Assembly: GCF_014334325.1 (NCBI RefSeq) | Contig: NZ_JACSET010000006.1 | Coordinates: 135,149 to 199,148, forward strand | DNA from: Treponema sp. Marseille-Q4130 | Lineage (GTDB): Bacteria > Spirochaetota > Spirochaetia > Treponematales > Treponemataceae | Length of the DNA: 64,000 nucleotides | Direction: 5' to 3' | Part shown: positions 25,598 to 34,332 of the stretch, piece after piece | Position numbering within the stretch: position 1 is the first letter of the stretch | How the letters are laid out: each line of letters begins with the position of its first letter | Made by a program: the position numbers and the translations under genes | Notes under the pieces: model-generated | The model's database searches: none | What the model was told of the DNA's origin: nothing | The model's input: the letters and a program-made list of their open reading frames with translations, nothing else

Positions 25598-26341
25598 TTA
25601 TGCGCCCATGCCGCCGTCTACGCCGAGCACTTGGGCCGTAACGTATGCCGACAGATCGCTTGCCAAAAACAGCACCGCGTTCGCAACGTCTTCGGTTTGC
25701 CCCGCGCGTTTGAGCGGAATCTGAGCGACCCACGCTTCGCGCGCTTTTTCATTCACCGCCTTTGTCATGTCCGTTTCGATATAGCCGGGCGCTACGGCGT
25801 TTACGCGTACGCCGCGGGAACCGACTTCTTTTGCAAGGCTTTTCGTATAGCCGATGAGACCCGCTTTGCTCGCGCTGTAGTTGACCTGCCCCGCCCCGCC
25901 GTGTATGCCGACGATACTCGACATATTGATTATCGAACCGGATTTTTTGTGAATCATATCGTTTGAAACGATCTGCGTTGCAACGAATACTGCAGTGAGA
26001 TTGACGTCGAGAACTTTTTGCCAATCTTCGATTTTCATGCGGAACGAAAGACCGTCCTTCGTGATGCCCGCGTTATTGACGAGCACGTCAAATCCCCCTG
26101 AAGCCGAAAGCGCTTCTTTAACGACTTCCGAAAGGCGGGCGGCATCTCCCGCATCGGCAGAGATTTCGTGAAAAGCCGTACCCTGCGATGAGGCGAACCG
26201 TTCCAGCTCCGATTTCGCTTCCGACGGATGCGAGCAGAGACCCCACACTTCCGCGCCTTCGCGCAAAAAAGTTTCTACGATCTTTCGACCGATGCCGCGG
26301 CTCGATCCGGTGACGAGCGCCTTTTTACCTGTAAGCAGCAT
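25598..26341 (-). CDS. fabG: 3-oxoacyl-[acyl-carrier-protein] reductase
   Basis: FabG reduces 3-oxoacyl-ACP with NADPH. The 247-residue short-chain dehydrogenase has ALVTGSSRGIGRKIVETF for the cofactor, LVNNAGITKDGL, the catalytic Ser in INMSSIVGIHG, and VNYSASKAGLIGY for Tyr and Lys. It closes with AYVTAQVLGVDGGMGA. The ATG at 26341 overlaps the fabD stop (ATGA), so translation is coupled. A longer frame to 26419 overlaps fabD and was rejected. Confidence 0.96.
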   Translation of the reverse strand: MLLTGKKALVTGSSRGIGRKIVETFLREGAEVWGLCSHPSEAKSELERFASSQGTAFHEISADAGDAARLSEVVKEALSASGGFDVLVNNAGITKDGLSFRMKIEDWQKVLDVNLTAVFVATQIVSNDMIHKKSGSIINMSSIVGIHGGAGQVNYSASKAGLIGYTKSLAKEVGSRGVRVNAVAPGYIETDMTKAVNEKAREAWVAQIPLKRAGQTEDVANAVLFLASDLSAYVTAQVLGVDGGMGA

Positions 26342-27297
26342 CACTCGACTCCGCCGATCGATTCGAACGAATTGACGGGAGTGCTCGGCCGCTTTTCGCC
26401 GAAAGGAGAATCGCGCCAAAGCCCGCTCAGCACTTTGCCGACGCCCGGCTCAAGCACGCGCCATTCGTTCGCGGAATCCGCATCCATGACATCGGCGAGC
26501 ACTTTTTCTTCCAAAGTCCACCGTACCGGATTCGTCAAGTGCAGCACCGCATTTTTTTTCGCATCGCTTCCTTTGACGACTTTTTCTCCGGTTACGTTGC
26601 TGAACAAATCGATTTTAGGATCGGCAAAGTTCACATCAGCGATAGCCTTTTCAAATTCGTCGGCGGCTTTTTGCATAAGCGGACAATGGAAGGGACCGGC
26701 GACCGAAAGCCTGATCGCACGCCGCGCGCCCGCTTCGGTACACGCTTTTTCGGCTGCGGCAAGACCGTCGGCCGTACCGCTGATAACCGTCTGTTTGACG
26801 CTGTTTAAATTTGCAGCGTACACGTCTTTAAGACCTGAACAGATCTCCTGCACCTTTTCAGGCGGCAAACCGATGATCGCGCTCATGCCCGGAGCATGGC
26901 CCGCATTTGCGGAAGCGATCTCTTCACACACGCGCTGCATTATATCGCCGCGCTTTTGCACGACACGGATGAGGTCTTCAAACGAAAGAACTCCGGAAAT
27001 GCCGAGCGCCGGAAATTCGCCGAGGCTGAATCCCATAGCAGCGGACGGCACGATACCCTTCGATTTCAACGCTTCGGAAACCATGAGAGACGCGGACGTG
27101 ATCGCGAGTTGACTGTTGTCGCTGCGGCTCAATTCCGCCTGATCCGTTTCCCACAAAAGCTTTGCCATATCCCTCCCTGTAATCGATGAAATCGAGTCGA
27201 GCAGCGTCCTCGCTTCGGGAAAAGATTCGCACACGTCTTTCATCATGCCGGGTTCCTGTGCGCCCTGACCCGGAAACAAAAAAGCATATTTTTTCAT
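26341..27297 (-). CDS. fabD: Malonyl-CoA:ACP transacylase
   Basis: FabD loads malonate onto ACP. The 318 residues begin MKKYAFLFPGQGAQEPGMM, the usual start. The nucleophile Ser lies in GFSLGEFPALGISG; in most relatives this reads GHSLGE, so Phe replaces the His before the Ser here. The second catalytic His is in SVAGPFHCPLMQKA. Start 27297 has GAGGT upstream. It is the first gene of the fab operon, under the operator at 27319-27343. Confidence 0.95.
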   Translation of the reverse strand: MKKYAFLFPGQGAQEPGMMKDVCESFPEARTLLDSISSITGRDMAKLLWETDQAELSRSDNSQLAITSASLMVSEALKSKGIVPSAAMGFSLGEFPALGISGVLSFEDLIRVVQKRGDIMQRVCEEIASANAGHAPGMSAIIGLPPEKVQEICSGLKDVYAANLNSVKQTVISGTADGLAAAEKACTEAGARRAIRLSVAGPFHCPLMQKAADEFEKAIADVNFADPKIDLFSNVTGEKVVKGSDAKKNAVLHLTNPVRWTLEEKVLADVMDADSANEWRVLEPGVGKVLSGLWRDSPFGEKRPSTPVNSFESIGGVE

Positions 27298-27318
27298 TGG
27301 TACCTCATCAAAATCAAA

Positions 27319-27343
27319 ATGACAAAACACGATATTTTGTCAT
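27319..27343 (-). promoter_or_regulatory. Perfect palindromic operator upstream of the fab operon
   Basis: ATGACAAAA (27319-27327) and TTTTGTCAT (27335-27343) form a perfect 9-bp inverted repeat with a 7-base spacer. The site lies between the fab promoter (27359-27386) and the fabD start, just after the predicted transcription start, as expected for a repressor site. Whether it binds a fatty-acid regulator is inference. Confidence 0.65.
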
Positions 27344-27358
27344 ACTCAATACAATTAT

Positions 27359-27386
27359 ATAATAGTGAAATTACGGATTTTGTCAA
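27359..27386 (-). promoter_or_regulatory. Sigma-70 promoter of the fab operon
   Basis: On the minus strand TTGACA (27381-27386) is followed by a 16-base spacer and TATTAT (27359-27364), with an overlapping TATAAT. The predicted start is near 27352. Confidence 0.65.
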
Positions 27387-27497
27387 GACGAGGATTGACA
27401 AGGCGAAGATTGATATGCACGGACACTGTCGAGGACAGATATCGCCGGGTTTTCAAACTTTACGTGATCAAGCTTTACGAATATCGTCGTTTCGGAC

Positions 27498-27503
27498 TAT
27501 AAT
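27498..27503 (+). promoter_or_regulatory. -10 box placed six bases before the DMT transporter start
   Basis: TATAAT at 27498-27503, then CGATAT, then ATG 27510. TTTACG lies 18 bases upstream. No ribosome-binding site is possible in six bases, so the message should be leaderless. Confidence 0.65.
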
Positions 27504-27509
27504 CGATAT

Positions 27510-28403
27510 ATGTCCCAAAAATACAGCAAATCTCGCACCGCGCGAGGCGTCTTCTATATCATCTGTTCATCTTTTTGCTTTGCGCTTATGGGAATGCTTG
27601 CGCACCTTGCAGGCGACATACCCTTTATGCAAAAAGCGTTTTTCCGCAATGTCATCGCCTTTTCGATCGCATTCGCCGTATTGGCAAAAGAACAGCGTGA
27701 AGGAAAACATCCTTTCGCATTGCCGAAAGGAAGCGCTTTGTTTCTCCTCTTGCGCTGCATCGGAGGAACGATCGGCATATTCGGAAACTTCTATGCCCTC
27801 GATAAAATCAATATCGCAGACGCATCGATTCTCAACAAGATGTCGCCTTTTTTTACCGTCATCTTCAGCTTTTTCATACTCGGCGAAAAGATCATGCCCG
27901 TTCCGCTTGCAGCAATCTGTATTTCAATTGCAGGTGCGGCTCTTGTCATAAAGCCTTCGTTCGACATTGCGGCGATGCTTCCCGCCCTTGCAGGCTTTTT
28001 GGGCGGCGTCGGCGCGGGATTTGCATATACGTGCGTGCGCCGTCTAAGAATGATAAACGTAAACGGTAAACTCATCGTCGCAGCTTTTTCGCTTTTTTCA
28101 TTACTCGCAGCTCTTCCGTTTTTGATCTTTCATTTTTCGCCGATGACTCCCCGTCAGCTCCTTATCATGCTCGGAGCGGGCATCGCGGCGGCAGGCGGAC
28201 AGTTTTTTATAACGGCGGCTTACGGCGCAGCACCTGCCGCAAAGATCAGCATATTCGATTATTCGCAGATCGTTTTTTCATCGCTTATGGGATTTTTCGC
28301 ATTCGGCCAAATACCCGACGCTTTAAGCTTTGCTGGTTACACCGTCATCATCGCAATGGCGATCGTCGTGTTCGTGTATAACAGGCGGCACAGCGATTAT
28401 TAA
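27510..28403 (+). CDS. DMT-superfamily transporter with two EamA domains
   Basis: A 297-residue inner-membrane exporter with ten predicted membrane helices and two EamA repeats (residues about 12-145 and 155-290). The first begins GVFYIICSSFCFALMGMLAH, and the repeat junction reads IAMLPALAGFLGGVGAGFAY. Such proteins export amino acids, nucleosides or other metabolites; the substrate here is unknown. It meets the next gene tail to tail, with a 4-base overlap of the stops. Confidence 0.9.
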   Translation: MSQKYSKSRTARGVFYIICSSFCFALMGMLAHLAGDIPFMQKAFFRNVIAFSIAFAVLAKEQREGKHPFALPKGSALFLLLRCIGGTIGIFGNFYALDKINIADASILNKMSPFFTVIFSFFILGEKIMPVPLAAICISIAGAALVIKPSFDIAAMLPALAGFLGGVGAGFAYTCVRRLRMINVNGKLIVAAFSLFSLLAALPFLIFHFSPMTPRQLLIMLGAGIAAAGGQFFITAAYGAAPAAKISIFDYSQIVFSSLMGFFAFGQIPDALSFAGYTVIIAMAIVVFVYNRRHSDY

Positions 28404-29299
28404 TTATTGATTTGACTGAGAAACCACGCGTAGAGCGCATCGGTGCGGCGTTTAAATGAATCGGCCAAATCCACTTTTATAAAGAGAACGGTTACCGTCT
28501 GCTTTTGCCCCGTAACGATTGCAGCGGAAGAAAAGAAAATGCCTTCTTCGAGAGGGTAAAGCGAAATGCACATTTCCATTTCCCGCTCTTTTAAGCACGT
28601 CACACCGTGATACTTCATCGGCGTCAAGTTCGTGATTTCGACGAATATTTCGGATGCGGAATCAGTGTACGTGTGGAGATACGTATTTTCGCCGAACGAC
28701 GTATCTTCCTGAAACACGTAGCGCCGGTCGGAAGGGGGCACTTCGCTTGCTGCGGGATCGGCGAGCGCATTTTCCGTATGCTCGGTATCTGCAATGTAGT
28801 ACGAGCGCGTAAAAAGCGTTTTCGGCTTATAGCCCGCGCGGCGCGAAATATACGTAATGCCCTTTTGCGCGGAAACGCGCCCGATCGCATTGTAGAGTGC
28901 AAGCAGCTTTTCGTCCGCGCTCATATTTTTCCACGCAGCGGGATACGGGATGAGAGCACAGGATACGACAGCAAAGCCCTGTTTGCCTTGCGGAGCCGCC
29001 GCCAATTTTTTCGCGACGGCGCTCGCAGAGGGCACGTACTTTGTCAAATCTTCCCCGCTTCCGTTGCCGAAAGAAATCACCTTTCCTCCGACAAGATCGG
29101 CCGCCGCTTTTTCGTCGAGGTTCGGAAGGACCGCCGAAAGAGTCTCAATTTTTTTCACAGCGAATTTGTGCTCCGCATCCCCGTATGTCGGGAAAATCAC
29201 GGTAGACGGATCGGACATCGCTTCATCGCCTGCGTAAGCGGAAATCATGCAGAGCGATGCCGCAGCGGCGAAGATAATTTTTTTGACAATGTGTTTCAT
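28400..29299 (-). CDS. Secreted protein of unknown function
   Basis: A 299-residue protein with a signal peptide (KIIFAAAASLCMISAYA, cleavage near residue 23), so it should be periplasmic or exported. No motif that I recognise is present. Visible features are a central SRRAGYKPKTLFTRSYYIAD segment and later strands (MEMCISLYPLEEGIFFSSAA). It resembles conserved hypothetical proteins of treponemes. It starts 9 bases after the argG stop and has no clear ribosome-binding site, so it may be read from the argG transcript. Confidence 0.7.
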   Translation of the reverse strand: MKHIVKKIIFAAAASLCMISAYAGDEAMSDPSTVIFPTYGDAEHKFAVKKIETLSAVLPNLDEKAAADLVGGKVISFGNGSGEDLTKYVPSASAVAKKLAAAPQGKQGFAVVSCALIPYPAAWKNMSADEKLLALYNAIGRVSAQKGITYISRRAGYKPKTLFTRSYYIADTEHTENALADPAASEVPPSDRRYVFQEDTSFGENTYLHTYTDSASEIFVEITNLTPMKYHGVTCLKEREMEMCISLYPLEEGIFFSSAAIVTGQKQTVTVLFIKVDLADSFKRRTDALYAWFLSQINN

Positions 29300-29308
29300 T
29301 TATATTAA

Positions 29309-30577
29309 TTATTCCGTCGGTCGCTTTTTCAAAGAACGGCTTTTTACGACAGCCTGTCCTTTGCCCGCTTTTTGTTCCATCATCGCGCGCACGGTAAGCG
29401 GCAAACCGAAGAGCGTGATAAAGCCGTCCGCGTCGCGGTGATCGTAGAGATCGCCTGTCGTAAAGCTTGCGATGCTTTCGTTGTACAAGCTGTACGGCGA
29501 GAACGACCCCGCACCCTGCATCGTGCCCTTGTACAATTTGAGGCGCACCCAGCCGCTCACGGTCTCTTCGACTTTGTCGTTGAACGCCATGATACCGCTC
29601 ATGAGAGAGGTGAACCACAAACCGTTGTAGATGAGTTCCGCCTGCTTGAGCGCGATCTGCTGCTTGTAGTGATAAGTATCGCGGTCGAGGCATAAGTGTT
29701 CAAGCTGTTCATGCGCGTAATACAAAATCGTCCCGCCCGGCGTTTCGTATACGCCCCGGCTTTTCATGCCGACGCAGCGGTTTTCGACGAGGTCGATTAG
29801 TCCGATACCGTTTTTCCCGCCGATTTTGTTGAGCGTTTCCATGAGTGAAAGCGCATCCGTCTTTTTTCCGTTGACCGCGACGGGAATACCTTTTTCGAAT
29901 TCGATCTTTACGTATTCGGCTTTGTCGGGAGCCGCTTCCGGCAGCTTTGTGATTTTGAGCATGTTTTTCCAGTCGGGTTCGTTTTCCGTCTTTTCAAGTT
30001 CGAGACCCTCGTGGCTGATATGCCAAATATTTTCGTCGCAGCTGTAGGACGACGATTTTTTTACCGGAACGGGAATGCCTCTTTTTTCAAGGTATTCGAT
30101 TTCGTCTTCGCGGCTTTGGAGATCCCACTTCGGATCGCGCCACGCGGCGATGACGCGGAGATCCGGCGCAAACGCTTTGATCGCAAGTTCGAAGCGGACT
30201 TGGTCATTGCCCTTTCCCGTCGCGCCGTGACAGATTGCACAGGCTTTTTCCTGCCGAGCGTATTCGACGAGAATTTTTCCGATAAGCGGACGCGCCGTCG
30301 ACGTGCCGAGCAGATATCGGTCTTCGTAGAGCGCACCGCCTTTCAGCGCAGGCCAAATATATTCTTCGATATATTCTTTTCGCGCATCGACGACATAGCA
30401 CGCCGAAGCGCCCGTTTTGATCGCGCGCGCTTTTACCGCTTTCCAATCATCGCCCTGTCCCAAATCGATGCAGACGGCGATAACGTCGTAATCGTAATTT
30501 TCTTTTAACCACGGAATGATGACTGTCGTATCGAGCCCGCCCGAATACGCGAGAATCACTTTGCTTTTTTTAGCCAT
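29309..30577 (-). CDS. argG: Argininosuccinate synthase
   Basis: ArgG joins citrulline and aspartate with ATP. The 422 residues show the P-loop [63 protein letters not shown] and [13 protein letters not shown], all in family order. Start 30577 has AGAGGCG upstream. No argH, carAB or other arginine gene is next to it, so it may serve citrulline recycling rather than full synthesis; that is inference. Confidence 0.96.
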   Translation of the reverse strand: MAKKSKVILAYSGGLDTTVIIPWLKENYDYDVIAVCIDLGQGDDWKAVKARAIKTGASACYVVDARKEYIEEYIWPALKGGALYEDRYLLGTSTARPLIGKILVEYARQEKACAICHGATGKGNDQVRFELAIKAFAPDLRVIAAWRDPKWDLQSREDEIEYLEKRGIPVPVKKSSSYSCDENIWHISHEGLELEKTENEPDWKNMLKITKLPEAAPDKAEYVKIEFEKGIPVAVNGKKTDALSLMETLNKIGGKNGIGLIDLVENRCVGMKSRGVYETPGGTILYYAHEQLEHLCLDRDTYHYKQQIALKQAELIYNGLWFTSLMSGIMAFNDKVEETVSGWVRLKLYKGTMQGAGSFSPYSLYNESIASFTTGDLYDHRDADGFITLFGLPLTVRAMMEQKAGKGQAVVKSRSLKKRPTE

Positions 30578-30730
30578 GCGAACGCCTCTTTTCGATAAAC
30601 AAATTTCTGAGGAGGATTGTACCAGCAATCGCGCACTATGGCAATCGCACGAATTCCCGATTATCGAGGACACGTGATATTTTCGCACGAATTCCCGATA
30701 CCGTACGCATTCGAACAAAGTATGCGGCAA

Positions 30731-30759
30731 TTGAAAAAGCGCATATTTATCGCTACAAT
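30731..30759 (+). promoter_or_regulatory. murE promoter close to the start codon
   Basis: TTGAAA (30731-30736), 17 bases, TACAAT (30754-30759); ATG follows 9 bases later at 30769, so any untranslated leader is at most a few bases. Confidence 0.6.
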
Positions 30760-30768
30760 CGCTGTATT

Positions 30769-32523
30769 ATGGAAAAGCTCCTGTCACAGTTGCTGCCTTC
30801 TTTTGCGCACAAAGCGCTTGCAGCCGACGGAATCAGCCCCGTCGAAACCGTCGATATCATGAATATTCCGATCACGAATCTCGCATTCGATTCGCGCGAC
30901 GTAAAAGAAGGCTCGCTTTTTTTTGCGCTTCCCGGAACGCATCGGAACGGAAACGATTTTATATCCCAAGCGCTTGAAGCGGGCGCGAATGCAGTCGTCT
31001 ATCAGGGAGATATTCCTCACGAAGTTCGGCGCGAATGTGCAAACGTCATCGCACGCCGCGCTATCGAAAGCGCCGTCGGAAAAACGAAACAATATCTTCC
31101 GGCCTTTTTGCGCGTAAACGATGCGCGTTTTGCCATGGCGCCCGTTTCCGACGCTTTTTACGATTCCCCGTCAAAGCGCCTCATCGTCATAGGAGTGACG
31201 GGTACGGAAGGGAAAAGCAGTACGGTTTCGTTTATCTGGCAGCTCTTGCGCTTGTGCGGAGAAAAAGCGGGCTTTATTTCGACAGTCGAATATTCACTCG
31301 GAGGCGATGCCCTCCCCAACCCCGAACATCAGACGACGCCGGAAGCGCCGATCATCCAACATCACCTCAACGCGATGCTTGAAAACGGCTGCACTTATGC
31401 GGTTATCGAATCCTCTTCTCATGGGCTTTCCGTTTTGACGAACAGACTCGGCAATGTCCAATTCGACTGCGCGGTTTTTATGAACGTCACGCTCGAACAC
31501 CTCGAATTTCACAAAACTTTCGAGCAGTACCGAAGCGATAAAGCGAATCTTTTCCGCGCACTCGACAAGTGCGACCACGTAAAAACGATCGCCGGCACTC
31601 CGATGAAAATTCCATCCATCGGAGTCGTGAACGCCGAAGATCCGTCGGCGGTCTATTGTATCAATTCGACAAAGCATCCCGTCTATGCGTTTACGACCGA
31701 AGGACAAGCGGGAAAAGCCGCAGCGGAAACGGGAGCCGACGCGGTCGCTCTTCCGCCCGTACCCGAAGGAGTCCGCTGCATGACGGCTCGGAACATCGCA
31801 TCGGCGCGATTCGGCATTTCGTTTACGATCGACGCGGACGGGGAAGACGCCGTATTCCGAGCGAGCGACGATCCCGCTTTTCCGAGAAAACGTCCCGTCA
31901 TCCACGTCACCGCTCCGCTTCCCGGTGCGTTCAACGCATACAATCTCATGGCGTCCCTCATCGCGGTGAGCAGCGTTACGCAAAAATCCTTTGAAGAGGT
32001 CGCGCATCACTTTCCGTCACTCACTCCCGTCAAAGGGCGCATGACGGTCATCGACAGGGGACAGCCCTTTGAACTCATCGTCGATTACGCGCACACGCCT
32101 TCGTCATTCGAAACGATATTCCCTCCGATCAGAAAAAGATGTACGGGAAGGCTTTTCGCCCTCTTCGGTTCGGGAGGAGAGCGCGATTTGACAAAGCGGC
32201 CGCTGCAGGGAGAGATTGCCGCAAAATTCTGCGACGTCATCGTGCTCGCCGATGAAGATCCGCGAGGCGAAGATCCCGTAGCGCTGCTCGAAATGATCGC
32301 AGAAGGTGCCGAAAAGCGCGGCAAAAAAAAAGGCATCGATCTCTTTATCATTCACGACAGACCGAAAGCGATCCGCGAAACTTTTAAAATGGCGGCAAGC
32401 GGAGACATCGTGCTGCTCCTCGGAAAGTCGCACGAAAATTCGATCATCTACAAGGACAAAACCCTGCCCTACGATGAAATACGCGAAGCGCTCGCCGCCC
32501 TGTCCGAACTTGGCTACGCGTAA
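30769..32523 (+). CDS. murE: UDP-N-acetylmuramyl tripeptide synthetase (Mur ligase)
   Basis: A Mur ligase that adds the third residue to the peptidoglycan stem peptide. The 584 residues, longer than the usual 480-510, show the N-terminal substrate domain (NLAFDSRDVKEGSLFFALPG), the ATP loop IGVTGTEGKSSTVSF, YAVIESSSHGLSVLTNRLG, MNVTLEHLEFHKTFEQY and the C-terminal domain with VDYAHTPSSFE and FGSGGERDLTKRP. At the residue-selecting loop the DNPR motif of diaminopimelate ligases is replaced by DEDPRGEDP. Treponemes are reported to use ornithine at this position, so an ornithine- or lysine-adding enzyme fits, though this is inference. The extra length comes from inserts near residues 105-125 and 300-350. 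Confidence 0.9.
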   Translation: MEKLLSQLLPSFAHKALAADGISPVETVDIMNIPITNLAFDSRDVKEGSLFFALPGTHRNGNDFISQALEAGANAVVYQGDIPHEVRRECANVIARRAIESAVGKTKQYLPAFLRVNDARFAMAPVSDAFYDSPSKRLIVIGVTGTEGKSSTVSFIWQLLRLCGEKAGFISTVEYSLGGDALPNPEHQTTPEAPIIQHHLNAMLENGCTYAVIESSSHGLSVLTNRLGNVQFDCAVFMNVTLEHLEFHKTFEQYRSDKANLFRALDKCDHVKTIAGTPMKIPSIGVVNAEDPSAVYCINSTKHPVYAFTTEGQAGKAAAETGADAVALPPVPEGVRCMTARNIASARFGISFTIDADGEDAVFRASDDPAFPRKRPVIHVTAPLPGAFNAYNLMASLIAVSSVTQKSFEEVAHHFPSLTPVKGRMTVIDRGQPFELIVDYAHTPSSFETIFPPIRKRCTGRLFALFGSGGERDLTKRPLQGEIAAKFCDVIVLADEDPRGEDPVALLEMIAEGAEKRGKKKGIDLFIIHDRPKAIRETFKMAASGDIVLLLGKSHENSIIYKDKTLPYDEIREALAALSELGYA

Positions 32524-32586
32524 ACCACGCGCTCCGCGTTTATTAATTTTAAGAAGCAATCTTATTAATTAGTAAAATCGTCTTTG

Positions 32587-34320
32587 CTAAATCTTCCAGC
32601 TTACGGCGAGCTTTCGCGCATCGACGAATCGACGGTATATGCCGTTTTTTCTCATAAGCGATGCATGAGTTCCCCGTTCGGCGATTTTTCCCTTATCGAC
32701 GACGACGATCTGATCCGCATCGCGCACCGTCTTCAAGCGATGCGCTATCATCAAAATCGTTTTCTTTTTCGTCAGCGCGTCGATCGCTTCCATAAGTTCT
32801 TTTTCATTTTCGGGATCGACGTTCGCGGTCGCTTCGTCGAGTACGATTATCGGAGCGTCTTTCATAATCGCACGCGCGATGGAAATACGCTGTTTTTCTC
32901 CGCCCGAAAGACTCGCCCCTCCCTCTCCGATGACCGTATCGTAGCCGTCCGGAAGAGCTGAGATAAATTCGTGGCAACACGCTTTTTTTGCCGCGGCGAT
33001 AACTTTCGACATGGGCGCGTCGCTCTGCCCGAAGCGTATATTGTTCGCTATCGTATCGTGAAAGAGGTAGACGTTTTGGAACACGAAACTGAAATTTTTC
33101 ATAAGGCTGTCCATGCTGTACGCTTTCACGTCTTTGCCGTCCAAAAGCACGCGCCCTTCCTGCACGTCCCAAAAGCGCGAGATAAGGCTGCACAGCGTCG
33201 TCTTTCCGCCGCCCGAAGGCCCGACAAAAGCCGTCGTCGTTTTTTCGGGAATATGCAGCGACACGCCGTCGATGATCTTTCGAGTATCGTACGAAAAGCC
33301 GATATCTTCGATATCGATATCGCATTTTTTCGGCGCAATGTCTTCACCGCTCGTATCCATCGGCTGCAAATCGAGGATGGCTTTCGCTTTATCGATACTC
33401 GCGTCGATAACGCGAAGCAGCGCGGAATAATTCCCCGCCGCATCGAGGTGCGCGTAAATCATAAACGAGCTTATGATCATAACGACAGCGACGAGCAGCT
33501 CCATAGAACCCGCGATATACAATGCTATCGAAAGCGCGCTCATCGCAACTCCGAGCGCCTTTGTGATGAAATTCTGTGCAGTCATGTAACCGATAAATTT
33601 CATCTCCATCCGAATGTTGATATCGGCGTTGCCGTCGATCGCTTTGACAAGTTTTTTCGCGGCCGCTCCGGTCAGATTGTAGGCTTTTACTTCCGCAATA
33701 CCTTGAATATATTCGAGGATGCTCTCGACGAGGTCCGTATCGGCTTTCATCTTTTGCGGAGCAAGGTGCGCCGCCTGACGCTGCATAGCCCGGTTTACGA
33801 GCGAATAGAGCGCGAGGCCCAGAACGACGACGATGCCGATTCTCCGGTCGTAAAACAAAATCATCGCCGCAACAAGCACCGTATTTAAAATACCCTGCGT
33901 CGTCATCATCACCACCCGCGCGGCGATATCTCCGAGGCTTTCCATCGTATTCGTCGTCACGGATGTGATGGAGCCGAGACTGTTATTGTTAAAATAGCCC
34001 ATCGGAAGATAGCGCAAGTGCTCTGCGATTTCGATCCGCTTGTCCGCACATGCCGTATAGCCCGCTTCCGTTTGCAGCATCGTCGACGTATAGCGTACGA
34101 AAAAATTGACGACCATACTGCCGAGCATGATGGCGGTAGAGGTAAAGATCGTCCGGGTCGTAAGCGAGTTTGAAACGATCGCTGAAATCATAACGGCGAT
34201 CGCGGGAATTTTCATCGCGTCGCACATAGCAATGACGATACCGAGCACGACGGCTATATGGAATTTCTTTTTATTGATGCCGCCCGCAAAATCAAAAAAC
34301 TTAAACAATATTTTAAACAT
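32587..34320 (-). CDS. ABC transporter, exporter-type half transporter (second of pair)
   Basis: A 577-residue protein with a six-helix membrane domain (about residues 15-300) fused to an ATPase. The ATPase shows Walker A GPSGGGKTTLCSL, the signature ASLSGGEKQRIS and Walker B IIVLDEATANVD. It ends with AHRLKTVRDADQIVVVDKG. It follows its partner by 12 bases and the two probably form a heterodimer. The metal box upstream of the pair points to YbtPQ/IrtAB-type uptake of an iron chelate or haem despite the exporter fold. Confidence 0.9.
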   Translation of the reverse strand: MFKILFKFFDFAGGINKKKFHIAVVLGIVIAMCDAMKIPAIAVMISAIVSNSLTTRTIFTSTAIMLGSMVVNFFVRYTSTMLQTEAGYTACADKRIEIAEHLRYLPMGYFNNNSLGSITSVTTNTMESLGDIAARVVMMTTQGILNTVLVAAMILFYDRRIGIVVVLGLALYSLVNRAMQRQAAHLAPQKMKADTDLVESILEYIQGIAEVKAYNLTGAAAKKLVKAIDGNADINIRMEMKFIGYMTAQNFITKALGVAMSALSIALYIAGSMELLVAVVMIISSFMIYAHLDAAGNYSALLRVIDASIDKAKAILDLQPMDTSGEDIAPKKCDIDIEDIGFSYDTRKIIDGVSLHIPEKTTTAFVGPSGGGKTTLCSLISRFWDVQEGRVLLDGKDVKAYSMDSLMKNFSFVFQNVYLFHDTIANNIRFGQSDAPMSKVIAAAKKACCHEFISALPDGYDTVIGEGGASLSGGEKQRISIARAIMKDAPIIVLDEATANVDPENEKELMEAIDALTKKKTILMIAHRLKTVRDADQIVVVDKGKIAERGTHASLMRKNGIYRRFVDARKLAVSWKI

Positions 34321-34332
34321 CTGTCGTATCTC

